From Sphingobacterium puteale (GTDB lineage: Bacteria; Bacteroidota; Bacteroidia; Sphingobacteriales; Sphingobacteriaceae), in NCBI RefSeq assembly GCF_003627955.1, contig NZ_RBWS01000021.1, forward strand, positions 18,292 through 82,291: a stretch of DNA of 64,000 bases, in the 5' to 3' direction. The position numbers and the translations under genes were made by a program. The notes below the pieces were generated by a model. It was not told the DNA's origin. It saw only the letters and a list, made by a program, of their open reading frames with translations, and ran no database searches. Of the stretch, positions 36,688 through 44,877 are shown piece after piece; positions within the stretch are counted from its first letter, which is position 1, and every line of letters begins with the position of its first letter.

Positions 36688-37416
36688 TTAATTCTCCTTT
36701 ATTTCATCTTTCAATGCCTTATATCCACCCTGAATATTGCACACATTTTTAAATCCCTTTGCACGCAAGATAGACACGGCGACCGCGCTGCGATAGCCCG
36801 ATTGACAATGCACATACAACTGTGTACCATCTTTTTCCAGCGTGTTACCAAAATTAGCGAAATCCGACAACGGAATGTTCATTGCATTGTCAATATGTCC
36901 TTTATCAAATTCTTTCTCCGTCCGTACGTCAACAATATGACCTGCATCTGATCTTTCTCCAAATTTCTGTACTGTCAGGTTAACAACCGAATCTACTGAT
37001 TCTCGCTCTTTCCAGCGCCCCATGCCTCCGTCCAATACACCAATCGCCGCAGTATACCCCAATTGTATCAAACGTTCCCCCACTGCCGTATGATTCCCCT
37101 GCTCTGTCACAAGCAAAAGTTTTTGATTTCTATTCGGAATGACTTCTGCCAAAAAGGTATCAAAAGGACCTTTAAAACCAATATTGATCGCTCCCGGAAT
37201 AAATCCTTTTAAGAAGTCATCAGCAGATCGTGTGTCCAAAACAAATACATCGCCCTGAGCACGTAATTTTTTAAATTGCTTCAGGGAAAGTACAGGCAAT
37301 CCTGTTACCGTATATTGCGGCACTCCCTGTCCTGGATGTGATTTTGTTTGGGCGGGCAGCACACTATGACATGTCAAGATACCCCATATAAGCGTGGTTA
37401 TAAAAACTTTGTTCAT
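36688..37416 (-). CDS. exported tandem rhodanese protein
   Basis: A 242-residue secreted protein with two rhodanese-like domains. Signal peptide about residues 1-22. The first domain (about 40-135; VFVLDTRSADDFLKGFIPGAINI) lacks a Cys where the catalytic loop should be (VTEQGNHTA). The second (about 155-240; HIVDVRTEKEFDKGHIDNAMNIPL) keeps Cys in VHCQSGYRSAVA. The inactive/active pairing resembles tandem sulfurtransferases. It is translated between a GH25 lysozyme and thioredoxin, suggesting a role in periplasmic sulfur or thiol handling. Confidence 0.9.
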   Translation of the reverse strand: MNKVFITTLIWGILTCHSVLPAQTKSHPGQGVPQYTVTGLPVLSLKQFKKLRAQGDVFVLDTRSADDFLKGFIPGAINIGFKGPFDTFLAEVIPNRNQKLLLVTEQGNHTAVGERLIQLGYTAAIGVLDGGMGRWKERESVDSVVNLTVQKFGERSDAGHIVDVRTEKEFDKGHIDNAMNIPLSDFANFGNTLEKDGTQLYVHCQSGYRSAVAVSILRAKGFKNVCNIQGGYKALKDEIKEN

Positions 37417-37424
37417 CTTATTTA

Positions 37425-38273
37425 CTATTTAAAGGGAATAAGCAATTTTTCCAATTCCGTTATTTTTCCGTTGTAAATATTCAGATCGACATTTCCACGG
37501 ATACCGGTTACTGTTCCTTTCTCCGAAAATTGCCAAAATGCCCAATGCTCTTTTGGGTTTTCGATCCAGAAATTATAGTTCGCGATCCATAGGGTATAGT
37601 TCGCAAATTCATTCTCTAAAAAATCACTATAGAATTTATCTCCGGAATACAGGATGGGCTTGACTTTATAATGCATTTCCACCTCTTCTAGCCAACGTTT
37701 CAATCCTACTTTAAGGCTATCCATGGACTGTTGCTTCGGATGTTCCTCGATATCCAGTACCGGCGGAAGATCCCCCGGATGAAGCTGTACCTTACGGATG
37801 AAATTTTTGGCTTGTTTAACCGAATTTTCATTTGGTCGAAAGTAATGATATGCTCCCCTTAGGATGGCACGATTTTGTATTTTGGACCAATTCCGGCTAA
37901 ATTTATCGTCTATCCCCTTCTCCCCCATTGTCGCACGGATAAACACGAAATCTATTGGAAATTGATCGTTGATCGTATTCACTTTCTGCCAGTCGATATC
38001 TTCCTGATAAGTCGAAACATCAATACCAAACACCTTATCATCATGCTTACTCATGATTTCGATATTACGGATATCATATTTAGCATCCTTTGTTAACGCT
38101 TTATTTTTTGATGTCGCCACGCGGAAGTAATACATGATTCCAGCCTTATAGTGCCATGCAACAAGACATAAGAGAAACGTAAGCATCCCTGCCATCACCC
38201 AGATCCATCTGGTCTCTCGAGACTGCTGCTGCTTCCTGACAGTTTTTGTTCGTTTTGTTTGCCGTTGCCCCAT
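37425..38273 (-). CDS. GH25 lysozyme-like muramidase
   Basis: A 282-residue membrane-anchored protein: a basic N-terminus and one helix (about 23-40) followed by a GH25 domain (about 77-282). Family blocks: FGIDVSTYQEDIDWQKV, FIRATMGEKGIDD, GAYHYFRP, PPVLDIEEHP (catalytic Asp-x-Glu), and HWAFWQFSEKGTV near the end. GH25 enzymes cut the MurNAc-GlcNAc bond of peptidoglycan. First gene of the operon with rhodanese and thioredoxin (8- and 2-base gaps). Confidence 0.93.
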   Translation of the reverse strand: MGQRQTKRTKTVRKQQQSRETRWIWVMAGMLTFLLCLVAWHYKAGIMYYFRVATSKNKALTKDAKYDIRNIEIMSKHDDKVFGIDVSTYQEDIDWQKVNTINDQFPIDFVFIRATMGEKGIDDKFSRNWSKIQNRAILRGAYHYFRPNENSVKQAKNFIRKVQLHPGDLPPVLDIEEHPKQQSMDSLKVGLKRWLEEVEMHYKVKPILYSGDKFYSDFLENEFANYTLWIANYNFWIENPKEHWAFWQFSEKGTVTGIRGNVDLNIYNGKITELEKLLIPFK

Positions 38274-38329
38274 ACGATGATGAAGTTACGGGAATCACAA
38301 TTAACTCGCAAAATTTTCGCAACAATTTA

Positions 38330-38337
38330 TATTTTTG
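38330..38337 (+). promoter_or_regulatory. -7 promoter box of bestrophin gene
   Basis: TATTTTTG, only 3 bases before the bestrophin ATG. Confidence 0.5.
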
Positions 38338-38340
38338 TAT

Positions 38341-39225
38341 ATGATCGTATACAATCCTAAAGACTGGCTGTCAGCAACTTTCAAATTGCATAAATCAGAC
38401 ACCTTCAAAAAGCTGTTTCCCTTTCTTATTTTTATCGCTATCTATTCTTGGGGTATTGCTTACCTCGAATTGGAATACCTCAAATTGAGTGAAAGGAGCT
38501 GGGTCAAAAATATCACTATCGTCCATAATCTTTTAGGTTTCGTTATCTCCTTACTGTTGGTCTTTAGAACCAACTCGGCTTATGACCGTTGGTGGGAGGC
38601 GCGCAAACAATGGGGTACATTGACCAATGTCAGCCGTGCTTTTGCCTATAAGCTTAATGCGATTCTTGATGAGGGAGACAAGGTCAATCGCAGCTTCTTC
38701 CGAAAAAGTATCCCGCTTTTTGCGGAGACCCTGTATGACTTTTTACGGTCTGACTATACCAAGTTTATGCTGGATGAAAATGAACATCCTGAGCTTAAAT
38801 CATTGGATAGCAAAAAGCATGGTCCAAATCAGGTTTCCAATATGATTTTTCAGAAGATAAACCAGCTCTATAAGGAACGTATAGTCAGCGGAGACCAATT
38901 GATTATACTCAACGAGGAAATCGTGTCAATGACCAATGTCTGTGGCGCATGTGAACGGATTAAAAATACACCGATTCCCTTGGCGTACAGTGCTTTTATC
39001 AAGAAGTTCATTATCTTCTATACGATGACACTGCCTGTAGGCTATGTTTTCTCGATCGGATACTTTGTCGTTGTTGCCGTTCCGTTCATCCTATATGTAC
39101 TTGCATCACTGGAATTAATCGGGGAGTCCATCGAGGAGCCTTTTGGTATAGACCAGGACGACCTACCGATTGACAAAATCGCGGCTAATATAAAAAAACA
39201 CTGCCACGAGATTATTATAGCGTAG
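38341..39225 (+). CDS. bestrophin-like anion channel protein
   Basis: A 294-residue protein of the bestrophin (UPF0187) family: MIVYNPKDWLSATFKLH start, FRTNSAYDRWWEARKQWGTLTNVSRAFAYK (family signature, about 70-100), PLPV-like TLPVGYVFSIGYFVVVAVPF, and C-terminal EEPFGIDQDDLPIDKI. Bestrophins are chloride or other anion channels of the inner membrane. Start at ATG 38341; the non-ATG codon at 38335 lies in the promoter. A second, more divergent bestrophin is at 48.7 kb. Confidence 0.92.
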   Translation: MIVYNPKDWLSATFKLHKSDTFKKLFPFLIFIAIYSWGIAYLELEYLKLSERSWVKNITIVHNLLGFVISLLLVFRTNSAYDRWWEARKQWGTLTNVSRAFAYKLNAILDEGDKVNRSFFRKSIPLFAETLYDFLRSDYTKFMLDENEHPELKSLDSKKHGPNQVSNMIFQKINQLYKERIVSGDQLIILNEEIVSMTNVCGACERIKNTPIPLAYSAFIKKFIIFYTMTLPVGYVFSIGYFVVVAVPFILYVLASLELIGESIEEPFGIDQDDLPIDKIAANIKKHCHEIIIA

Positions 39226-39283
39226 AGTTTTGAAAATAATCTAGCTCATTTTCAAACCATAAGACATCATTACAAAAATAAGT

Positions 39284-39314
39284 TTTGCAAATCTATACAG
39301 AATTTCTACTTTTG
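39284..39314 (+). promoter_or_regulatory. consensus promoter of tRNA-Ser copy 1
   Basis: TTTG (39284-39287), exactly 19 bases, then TACTTTTG (39307-39314); the tRNA begins 5 bases later. Textbook Bacteroidota promoter. Confidence 0.85.
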
Positions 39315-39318
39315 TCGC

Positions 39319-39403
39319 GGAGAGTTGGCAGAGTGGTCGAATGCGGCGGTCTTGAAAACCGTTAACTGTCACAGGTTCGGGGGTTCGAATCCCTCACTCT
39401 CCG
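39319..39403 (+). tRNA. tRNA-Ser (UGA), copy 1
   Basis: 85-base tRNA with a long variable arm. Acceptor GGAGAGT pairs with ACTCTCC; the anticodon loop CTTGAAA gives anticodon UGA; T-arm contains GGTTCGAATCC. CCA is not encoded (CAG follows the discriminator G). Followed by its own terminator. Confidence 0.95.
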
Positions 39404-39406
39404 CAG

Positions 39407-39437
39407 AAAAAGCCTTTCAGAAATGAAAGGCTTTTTG
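39407..39437 (+). terminator. terminator of tRNA-Ser copy 1
   Basis: AAAAAGCCTTTC / GAAAGGCTTTTT, ending in a T tract just after the tRNA. Confidence 0.88.
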
Positions 39438-39690
39438 CATGCTATCGGCTTCGGAAAAAAGGGCCGGCCGGAGGCCGAAAAATGAACCGCATTCCTTATC
39501 AGAACTATAAATCCCAACTGGAATTTCTTTCACTACCTTTTTTTATCGTTGATATCCGGCTGAAAAGGACTGATTCGTATGACAAAGTTTTAATGATCTA
39601 AATAAGACATTGAAATAAAAACCTGATACACAATCATATCCCTAGAACAAGCCATTCATATAGCACATTAAACAGAGAAAAATGCAAAAT
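39438..39690. other. spacer between duplicated tRNA-Ser units
   Basis: About 250 bases without an ORF. It holds GGCCGGCC near 39465 and is otherwise AT-rich; no gene recognised. Confidence 0.55.
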
Positions 39691-39694
39691 AAGT

Positions 39695-39725
39695 TTTGTA
39701 AATCTGTTCAGAATTTCTACTTTTG
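39695..39725 (+). promoter_or_regulatory. consensus promoter of tRNA-Ser copy 2
   Basis: TTTG, 19 bases, TACTTTTG (39718-39725): same structure as copy 1, with a few differences in the spacer. Confidence 0.85.
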
Positions 39726-39729
39726 TCGC

Positions 39730-39814
39730 GGAGAGTTGGCAGAGTGGTCGAATGCGGCGGTCTTGAAAACCGTTAACTGTCACAGGTTCGGGGGTTCGAA
39801 TCCCTCACTCTCCG
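39730..39814 (+). tRNA. tRNA-Ser (UGA), copy 2
   Basis: Identical in sequence to copy 1 over the 85-base tRNA, offset by exactly 411 bases; anticodon UGA, no encoded CCA. Confidence 0.95.
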
Positions 39815-39817
39815 CAG

Positions 39818-39848
39818 AAAAAGCCTTTCAGAAATGAAAGGCTTTTTG
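39818..39848 (+). terminator. terminator of tRNA-Ser copy 2
   Basis: Same AAAAAGCCTTTC / GAAAGGCTTTTT hairpin as copy 1. Confidence 0.88.
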
Positions 39849-39946
39849 CATGTTATCGGGCTTCGAAACAAACGGAAACGGGATTTGAATGCTCTCTTCG
39901 ATGAAAATTTTAAGGGGTGATTAAATAAGGACTGGTCGATTTGTTT

Positions 39947-40462
39947 TCAATCAAAAAGCGTAGGTGTCCGATCTTTGCTCTCCAGATCAATAAGAATAGA
40001 TTTGTTTTTCAGACCACCAGCAAAACCAACAAGTTTACCAGATCCACCAATGATCCGATGACAAGGTACAATAATAGATATTGGATTTTTATTCAATGCA
40101 CCTCCGACTGCCCGCACAGCTTTTATATCACCTAGCTGGCGCGCCAAATCTCCATAAGTTGTTGTGTGACCGTATGGAATAGCCAATAAAGCTTTCCAAA
40201 CTTTAAGCTGAAAAGCTGTGCCCTGCATATCCAGCGGCAGATCAAAAATAGTGCGTTTGCGTTCAAAATACTCAAAAAGTTGTTGCGCTGCAAGCAATAA
40301 TATTTGCGCACCATCATCTCTATGAGGTATTGATATCTTTGCACGGGTATAATCTTCTCCTTCCCACAATACGGCAGTAAGACCACGAATGGTAGCTACA
40401 AGCCTTATTTTCCCTAAAGGTGATGCAATATCCGTATAGACAAGTCCATTATCCTGTGCCAT
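39947..40462 (-). CDS. ogt: O6-methylguanine-DNA methyltransferase
   Basis: A 171-residue suicide repair protein transferring the alkyl group from O6-alkylguanine to its own Cys. The active site is the Cys in IIVPCHRIIGGSGKL (about residues 130-144), preceded by the KVWKALLAIPYGHTTTYGDLA helix-turn-helix and RAVGGALNKNP. Single domain, no AraC-type Ada part, so Ogt-like rather than Ada. Monocistronic. Confidence 0.96.
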   Translation of the reverse strand: MAQDNGLVYTDIASPLGKIRLVATIRGLTAVLWEGEDYTRAKISIPHRDDGAQILLLAAQQLFEYFERKRTIFDLPLDMQGTAFQLKVWKALLAIPYGHTTTYGDLARQLGDIKAVRAVGGALNKNPISIIVPCHRIIGGSGKLVGFAGGLKNKSILIDLESKDRTPTLFD

Positions 40463-40681
40463 ATTTTTTTACCAAGTTACTAATCTTTTTTATTCCATTT
40501 CCGAAAAAGGAAACATTGCTTCTCTTTTTATAATGCCATTCCTATCTTACCTTAATCCTAAATTACTTCTAAAAAGTACTAAGAAAAAAATAGATTTTAT
40601 TATAAAAAATATGGAATTCACGCACGTTGAACATCATATCCATAAGAATGAACAATAGTTGTTACCTAAATAATAAAGATC

Positions 40682-41218
40682 ATGGCAGAATTAAACCAAA
40701 AAACACAGGAAAGCGGAAAGAAAAAAATTAGAAGCCGGAAAATGGCACCAAAGGTGGATCTGACAGCAATGGTAGATCTTGCCTTCCTTCTGATTACCTT
40801 CTTCATGCTGACCACGACCCTAAACAAACCTGCGGCGATGGATATTGCCATGCCAGACAAAACAAAAGACGATGTGGATAGCCCAGTCTTTATTGATGAA
40901 AACCGGACAGCAACCCTGATCCTTGGCGATGGAAAATTTATGTGGTATCATGGTGACTTTAAGAAACCCATTGCTTCATCTGAAAAACCGGCCGATATAG
41001 AAAAGACATTGGCACAGGTGGTCGCACAGCTCAAAGGCAAGATCAGTACCATGCCCAATACGAAAGATATGATTGTCCTGATCAAACCGAGCAAAGAAGC
41101 ACGGACGAAAGATGTCATTCGAACGATTGACGAGCTCAAACATCAGAACATTACCCGTTATGTCATAGGTAAAACTCAAAACGAAGAGGAAAAGCAATTA
41201 TTGGCATCCATTCAATAA
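40682..41218 (+). CDS. exbD: ExbD/TolR-like energy-transducing protein
   Basis: A 178-residue inner-membrane protein: basic N-terminus, then one transmembrane helix (about 29-50) headed by VDLTAMVDLAFLLITFFML, which carries the conserved Asp of ExbD (Asp near residue 29-33). The remaining periplasmic part ends in ITRYVIGKTQNEEEK. It powers TonB-dependent transporters with ExbB and TonB, but no exbB, tonB or second exbD is next to it, so it is an isolated copy. Confidence 0.92.
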   Translation: MAELNQKTQESGKKKIRSRKMAPKVDLTAMVDLAFLLITFFMLTTTLNKPAAMDIAMPDKTKDDVDSPVFIDENRTATLILGDGKFMWYHGDFKKPIASSEKPADIEKTLAQVVAQLKGKISTMPNTKDMIVLIKPSKEARTKDVIRTIDELKHQNITRYVIGKTQNEEEKQLLASIQ

Positions 41219-41374
41219 AGGCTCCCAGCGATCAAAAGTTTATATCCGCAACAATAACCAGTCCGAGCAATCTTTATCTTTTAAAGCAGAATTGCAGGCA
41301 TATGGACAATGAAATAAAACAGGGTTATCCAAAAAATGGGCAGCCCTGTTCAATATTATTCCAACAATAATAAA

Positions 41375-41941
41375 TTATCTTTTGTCCAGGTTTTGCCAGT
41401 AACGTTCCGCATTTTCTTTTACTTCCGCGGGCAAAGAAGCATAATTATCCGAGTACGTCGTTTTTTCGTACCCGTCCTCCGCCTCTGCTCGCATACGATA
41501 AAATTGTCCTTTGTATAAAATCAGGGCAATACAGCTCAACTGCTTTTCGACATTATCCTTCGGATGTCTGGAATAAATAAACACCGCATCCAATTTTCCG
41601 TCTTTGTCTGCATCAAAAAAAGCTTTTCGGGATTCCCAGACGGAAGTAATGATACCATCTTCCTGAATAGTTTCTTCCACTATCGGCACCCACATACCAT
41701 CGATTCGTTGAAATTGCTGCGCATACAGTTTATCCGGATCTGCTCCACGTTCCTCTTTTGAAAAAATGATATAATTATCTTCCTTTGGGGTCTGAATACG
41801 CTCAACTTGCAACACCCGTTTGCCTTTAAACGGAAAGCCCGAAGATTGAAAGTTTTCTTTATTGACCGTAATATCGGTAATCTGTGCCTGCGCGACGGAG
41901 CATCCCAGCAGCAGCAGGGCAAAAAAAGTGTATTTTCCCAT
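41375..41941 (-). CDS. exported hypothetical protein
   Basis: A 188-residue protein with a cleavable signal (residues 1-20, GKYTFFALLLLGCSVAQAQ). The mature part has no recognised family. A FDADKDGKLDAVFIY stretch (about 112-126) resembles an EF-hand or VCBS-like calcium loop. Many charged and aromatic residues, C-terminus ERYWQNLDKR. A weak inverted repeat (AACAGGG, 41320-41352) at its 3' side may act as terminator. Convergent with exbD. Confidence 0.7.
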   Translation of the reverse strand: MGKYTFFALLLLGCSVAQAQITDITVNKENFQSSGFPFKGKRVLQVERIQTPKEDNYIIFSKEERGADPDKLYAQQFQRIDGMWVPIVEETIQEDGIITSVWESRKAFFDADKDGKLDAVFIYSRHPKDNVEKQLSCIALILYKGQFYRMRAEAEDGYEKTTYSDNYASLPAEVKENAERYWQNLDKR

Positions 41942-42126
41942 CTGTTTTTCCCTAAATGTGCATTCAAATTACTGACAATAAAAGAAAAATCCAATATTTT
42001 TAACAGGCTTCTTTACATCAGCCTGATTCATTTCTCCATTATTCTACTTAAATTTAACTTTATTATATACTGTGGGGCAGCTATAGTTAATTCGTATCCG
42101 CTTCACAAAACTTTACACGTATTCCC

Positions 42127-42519
42127 ATGAAGCAGGATATTCAGACCATTGCGGACATTAAAATATTAGTCGATCAGTTTTATGGCACTGTCCGTCAGGA
42201 CAGTCTTCTTGGACCAATTTTTCAGGAACGTATCCAGGACAGATGGGCCCAACATCTGGAAAAGATGTATCGCTTTTGGCAGACCATACTTCTGGATGAA
42301 CACACCTACTTCGGCAGCCCATTTCCGCCTCATATTCCCCTGCCGATCGAAGCAAAGCATTTCGACCACTGGCTTCTGTTATTTGAAGCGACTGTGGACC
42401 GTCTGTACAAGGGTGAAAAAGCCGAAGAAGCTAAGTGGCGTGCACAAAAAATGGCGCAAATGTTCCAGTTTAAAAAAGAATATTTCAATACCAATCCTAA
42501 AAAGAAACCTTTATTATAA
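42127..42519 (+). CDS. group III truncated hemoglobin
   Basis: A 130-residue heme protein of the 2-on-2 globin family, group III: DIKILVDQFYGTVRQDSLLGPIF at the start, HLEKMYRFWQTILLDEHTYFGSPFPPH in the heme-pocket helices, and the proximal His in EAKHFDHWLLLFEATV. Group III members are proposed to handle NO or oxygen, unproven. Convergent position with the BlaI promoter region; monocistronic. Confidence 0.9.
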   Translation: MKQDIQTIADIKILVDQFYGTVRQDSLLGPIFQERIQDRWAQHLEKMYRFWQTILLDEHTYFGSPFPPHIPLPIEAKHFDHWLLLFEATVDRLYKGEKAEEAKWRAQKMAQMFQFKKEYFNTNPKKKPLL

Positions 42520-42655
42520 AAAAGTCTTCGCGATATTGAGGTTCTCTCCCGCCCAATTTTTGCCACTAAAAAGGTTATCCGCGACTAACAAGCACGAATA
42601 AAACATTCAAAATCAATAAAATAAATAGCAAAATAGATTTTTAACACTTTTTAAT

Positions 42656-42670
42656 TCTACATAATGTAGA
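42656..42670. promoter_or_regulatory. BlaI-like operator
   Basis: TCTACA-TAA-TGTAGA, a perfect 6+6 palindrome resembling BlaI/MecI sites (TACAnnTGTA type), 9 bases upstream of the blaI -7 box. Confidence 0.7.
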
Positions 42671-42678
42671 ATATATTC

Positions 42679-42686
42679 TATATTTG
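42679..42686 (+). promoter_or_regulatory. -7 promoter box of blaI-like gene
   Basis: TATATTTG, 4 bases before the ATG and just right of the palindrome, fitting autorepression. Confidence 0.55.
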
Positions 42687-42690
42687 TAGT

Positions 42691-43065
42691 ATGAATAAAT
42701 TATCAGCGACCGAGGAACAATTGATGGGGTATATCTGGGACATGAAAAAGGCCTTTATGAAGGATCTTATGGAAGCCTATCCTGAACCCAAACCTGCTCC
42801 GACAACAATTGCGACATTATTAAAGCGAATGACTGAAAAAGGCGCCATATCTTATGTGCTATACGGCAATTCAAGAGAGTACTACCCTTTGTTTGACAAG
42901 GACAGTTATTATCTCGCGCACGTCAATGATATCGTTGAAACGTATTTTGATAATTCGGCTTTAAAATTTGCTTCTTTTTTCACCAAACAATCGCAGTTGA
43001 ACAGGGAGCAACTGGAAGAGCTAAAAAAAATAATTGATTCGGAAATTAAAAACAAAGCGACATGA
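42691..43065 (+). CDS. BlaI/MecI/CopY family repressor
   Basis: A 124-residue winged-helix repressor: ATEEQLMGYIWDMKKAFMKDL start, PTTIATLLKRMTEKGAISYV (recognition helix and wing), then a dimerisation part (HVNDIVETYFDNS). It is expected to bind the palindrome at 42656-42670 and be inactivated by the M56 partner. It overlaps the next gene by four bases (ATGA), so the two are coupled in translation. Confidence 0.93.
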   Translation: MNKLSATEEQLMGYIWDMKKAFMKDLMEAYPEPKPAPTTIATLLKRMTEKGAISYVLYGNSREYYPLFDKDSYYLAHVNDIVETYFDNSALKFASFFTKQSQLNREQLEELKKIIDSEIKNKAT

Positions 43066-44567
43066 TTATCTATTTGGGAAAGTTGATCGCCTGTTCAGGC
43101 TTACTGTATCTTGTATACATCTTTCTTTTGCAAGGACAAAAGCTCCTGGTGTTTAATCGGTTTTATCTGCTTGCCATTATACCGATTGCCCTTTTTGCTC
43201 CGCTGATACAAACTGCCTTGCCGTCTTTTATTCCTGATTTTTTTCATTTTGGTGCCGATCTGGCTTCCAGGCTGCCTGAAACTACGGAGCCCGCCGTCGA
43301 ACCGGCGCTAGTAGATCGACAGAAACCTATAATGGACACGGATACATCCATTGTTCTGATCTATCTGTTGGTTACGACGCTACTACTGGTCAAACATGTC
43401 TTGAATTATAGAAAGTTCTCTTCTTACATTGATCTCGGATCTGTTACGGCTATTCCCGCTGTTTATACTATTCAAGGCCTCAAAACGCCTTTTTCATTCT
43501 TCGGACGTATATATGTGCCCCGTGAAGCCTTTACACGGGGAGAAATTGATTCTTCCATTATCGCACATGAACAGGCACATGTAAATCAACGGCATTCCAT
43601 CGACGTGATGGCCATGCAGTTTATCCGCGTGATATTATGGTTCAACCCCTTCGTCTACCTGATCGATAAAGCCATTCGACAAAACCACGAGTACTTGGCA
43701 GACGATGCTGTTGTTCAGGTTTATGAACGCACGAATTACCAACATCTGATAATCCAGTGGAGCATGTCTTCACCCGATATAAACGCATTACCGGCCAGTA
43801 ATTTTAATTTTTTAACAACAAAAAAACGATTAATTATGTTACAGAAAAGAACACCCAGCGGTAAGCTCCTGCTGATGCCTGCGCTTACCCTATTGCTGAC
43901 AACAGCAATTAGTCTACTGTTCTCGACACATGTCGAAGCACAGAAAACAACTCCGGCCAAAACAGAAAAGACTGAGCCCGCCAAACCAGCCGCAGTACCT
44001 CCGGCGGCTAAACGCCCCGGTGCCCCTAAAGCCGAAGAAATGCCGCCCAAACCTCCTAAAAGAGAAATGGCACCGCCAATGAAGCCAAAGAAAAACGCTG
44101 CTTCCAAAAAAGAAGAATCAGCATATGCTCCAGCTAAAATAGAAGAAGTATATGTAGAAAGCAGCAGTAAAAGCGGAAATTCAAAGTTTCAGGAACCTAA
44201 GCGGATCAAGCTAAGCGGAACTGCGGATGTGAGCGCCACTACATCATTGAATTCAAATGTTCAAGTGAATGATCCCAATACCGCAGCAACGGTGAAAACA
44301 GGTACTGCACCCTCTGGATCAGCAAAGGTAACAGAAATAAGGTCGGCAGAACCAAATACGATAACAAAAGTAAACGTGCGTTCCGCTGGCACCAACGTCT
44401 CAGAAGCCAGAGAAAACAGCGGAACACAGGCTGCAAGGATTGTACTTAAAGGTCAACCTGCAAAAGAGATAGCCATGGATTCCGATAAAAAAAATGCGCC
44501 GGTTCTTCAGGGGGTCAGAACCCAGTATCGAGGTGAAATACCTAAAAATCCCCCTTTGTCCAAGTAA
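43062..44567 (+). CDS. M56 family BlaR1-like metallopeptidase
   Basis: A 501-residue sensor protein. Three N-terminal helices (about 5-25, 35-50, 95-111) precede a zinc peptidase core with HEQAH (169-173) and the third ligand Glu210 in NHEYLADDAV. A further helix (about 265-285, LLLMPALTLLLTTAISLLF) is followed by a long Pro/Lys-rich tail without the penicillin-binding sensor domain or TonB domain seen in relatives. The signal it senses is therefore unknown. Overlaps blaI by four bases. Confidence 0.85.
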   Translation: MIIYLGKLIACSGLLYLVYIFLLQGQKLLVFNRFYLLAIIPIALFAPLIQTALPSFIPDFFHFGADLASRLPETTEPAVEPALVDRQKPIMDTDTSIVLIYLLVTTLLLVKHVLNYRKFSSYIDLGSVTAIPAVYTIQGLKTPFSFFGRIYVPREAFTRGEIDSSIIAHEQAHVNQRHSIDVMAMQFIRVILWFNPFVYLIDKAIRQNHEYLADDAVVQVYERTNYQHLIIQWSMSSPDINALPASNFNFLTTKKRLIMLQKRTPSGKLLLMPALTLLLTTAISLLFSTHVEAQKTTPAKTEKTEPAKPAAVPPAAKRPGAPKAEEMPPKPPKREMAPPMKPKKNAASKKEESAYAPAKIEEVYVESSSKSGNSKFQEPKRIKLSGTADVSATTSLNSNVQVNDPNTAATVKTGTAPSGSAKVTEIRSAEPNTITKVNVRSAGTNVSEARENSGTQAARIVLKGQPAKEIAMDSDKKNAPVLQGVRTQYRGEIPKNPPLSK

Positions 44568-44616
44568 TCAAAACTTAGGTCAGACAGCATAAAACTTTCT
44601 TTTCAAAAGACAAAAA

Positions 44617-44647
44617 ATAACCGGAGGAACGATCGTTCCTCCGGTTT
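44617..44647 (+). terminator. terminator of blaI-M56 operon
   Basis: AACCGGAGGAACGATCGTTCCTCCGGTT, almost no loop, followed by TTTT. Confidence 0.85.
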
Positions 44648-44877
44648 TCCAATCAACCAGCATGTATATTTGAAAATCGCTAAATCAAACATGTTGTATT
44701 ATATTCCAACAGTTCATTGCATACGTAAACTGAGAATAAATTATTAAATTTCCATATCAATAGTAAGACGTTCAACTAAGCCGGTTGTCCAAAAAAATAA
44801 AAAACTTTTTTACTACCTTAGATTGATAAAATAAACAAGAAAAACCAGCTTGTTTCATTAACTATAGGAATACAGAT

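Noticed and set aside
41320..41352. Terminator between exbD and the secreted protein gene
   Set aside because: Only a short AACAGGG/CCCTGTT stem with no T tract; mentioned but not called.
43736..44107. 123-residue Gly/Ala-rich frame on the minus strand
   Set aside because: Antisense shadow of the Pro/Ala-rich tail of the M56 gene.
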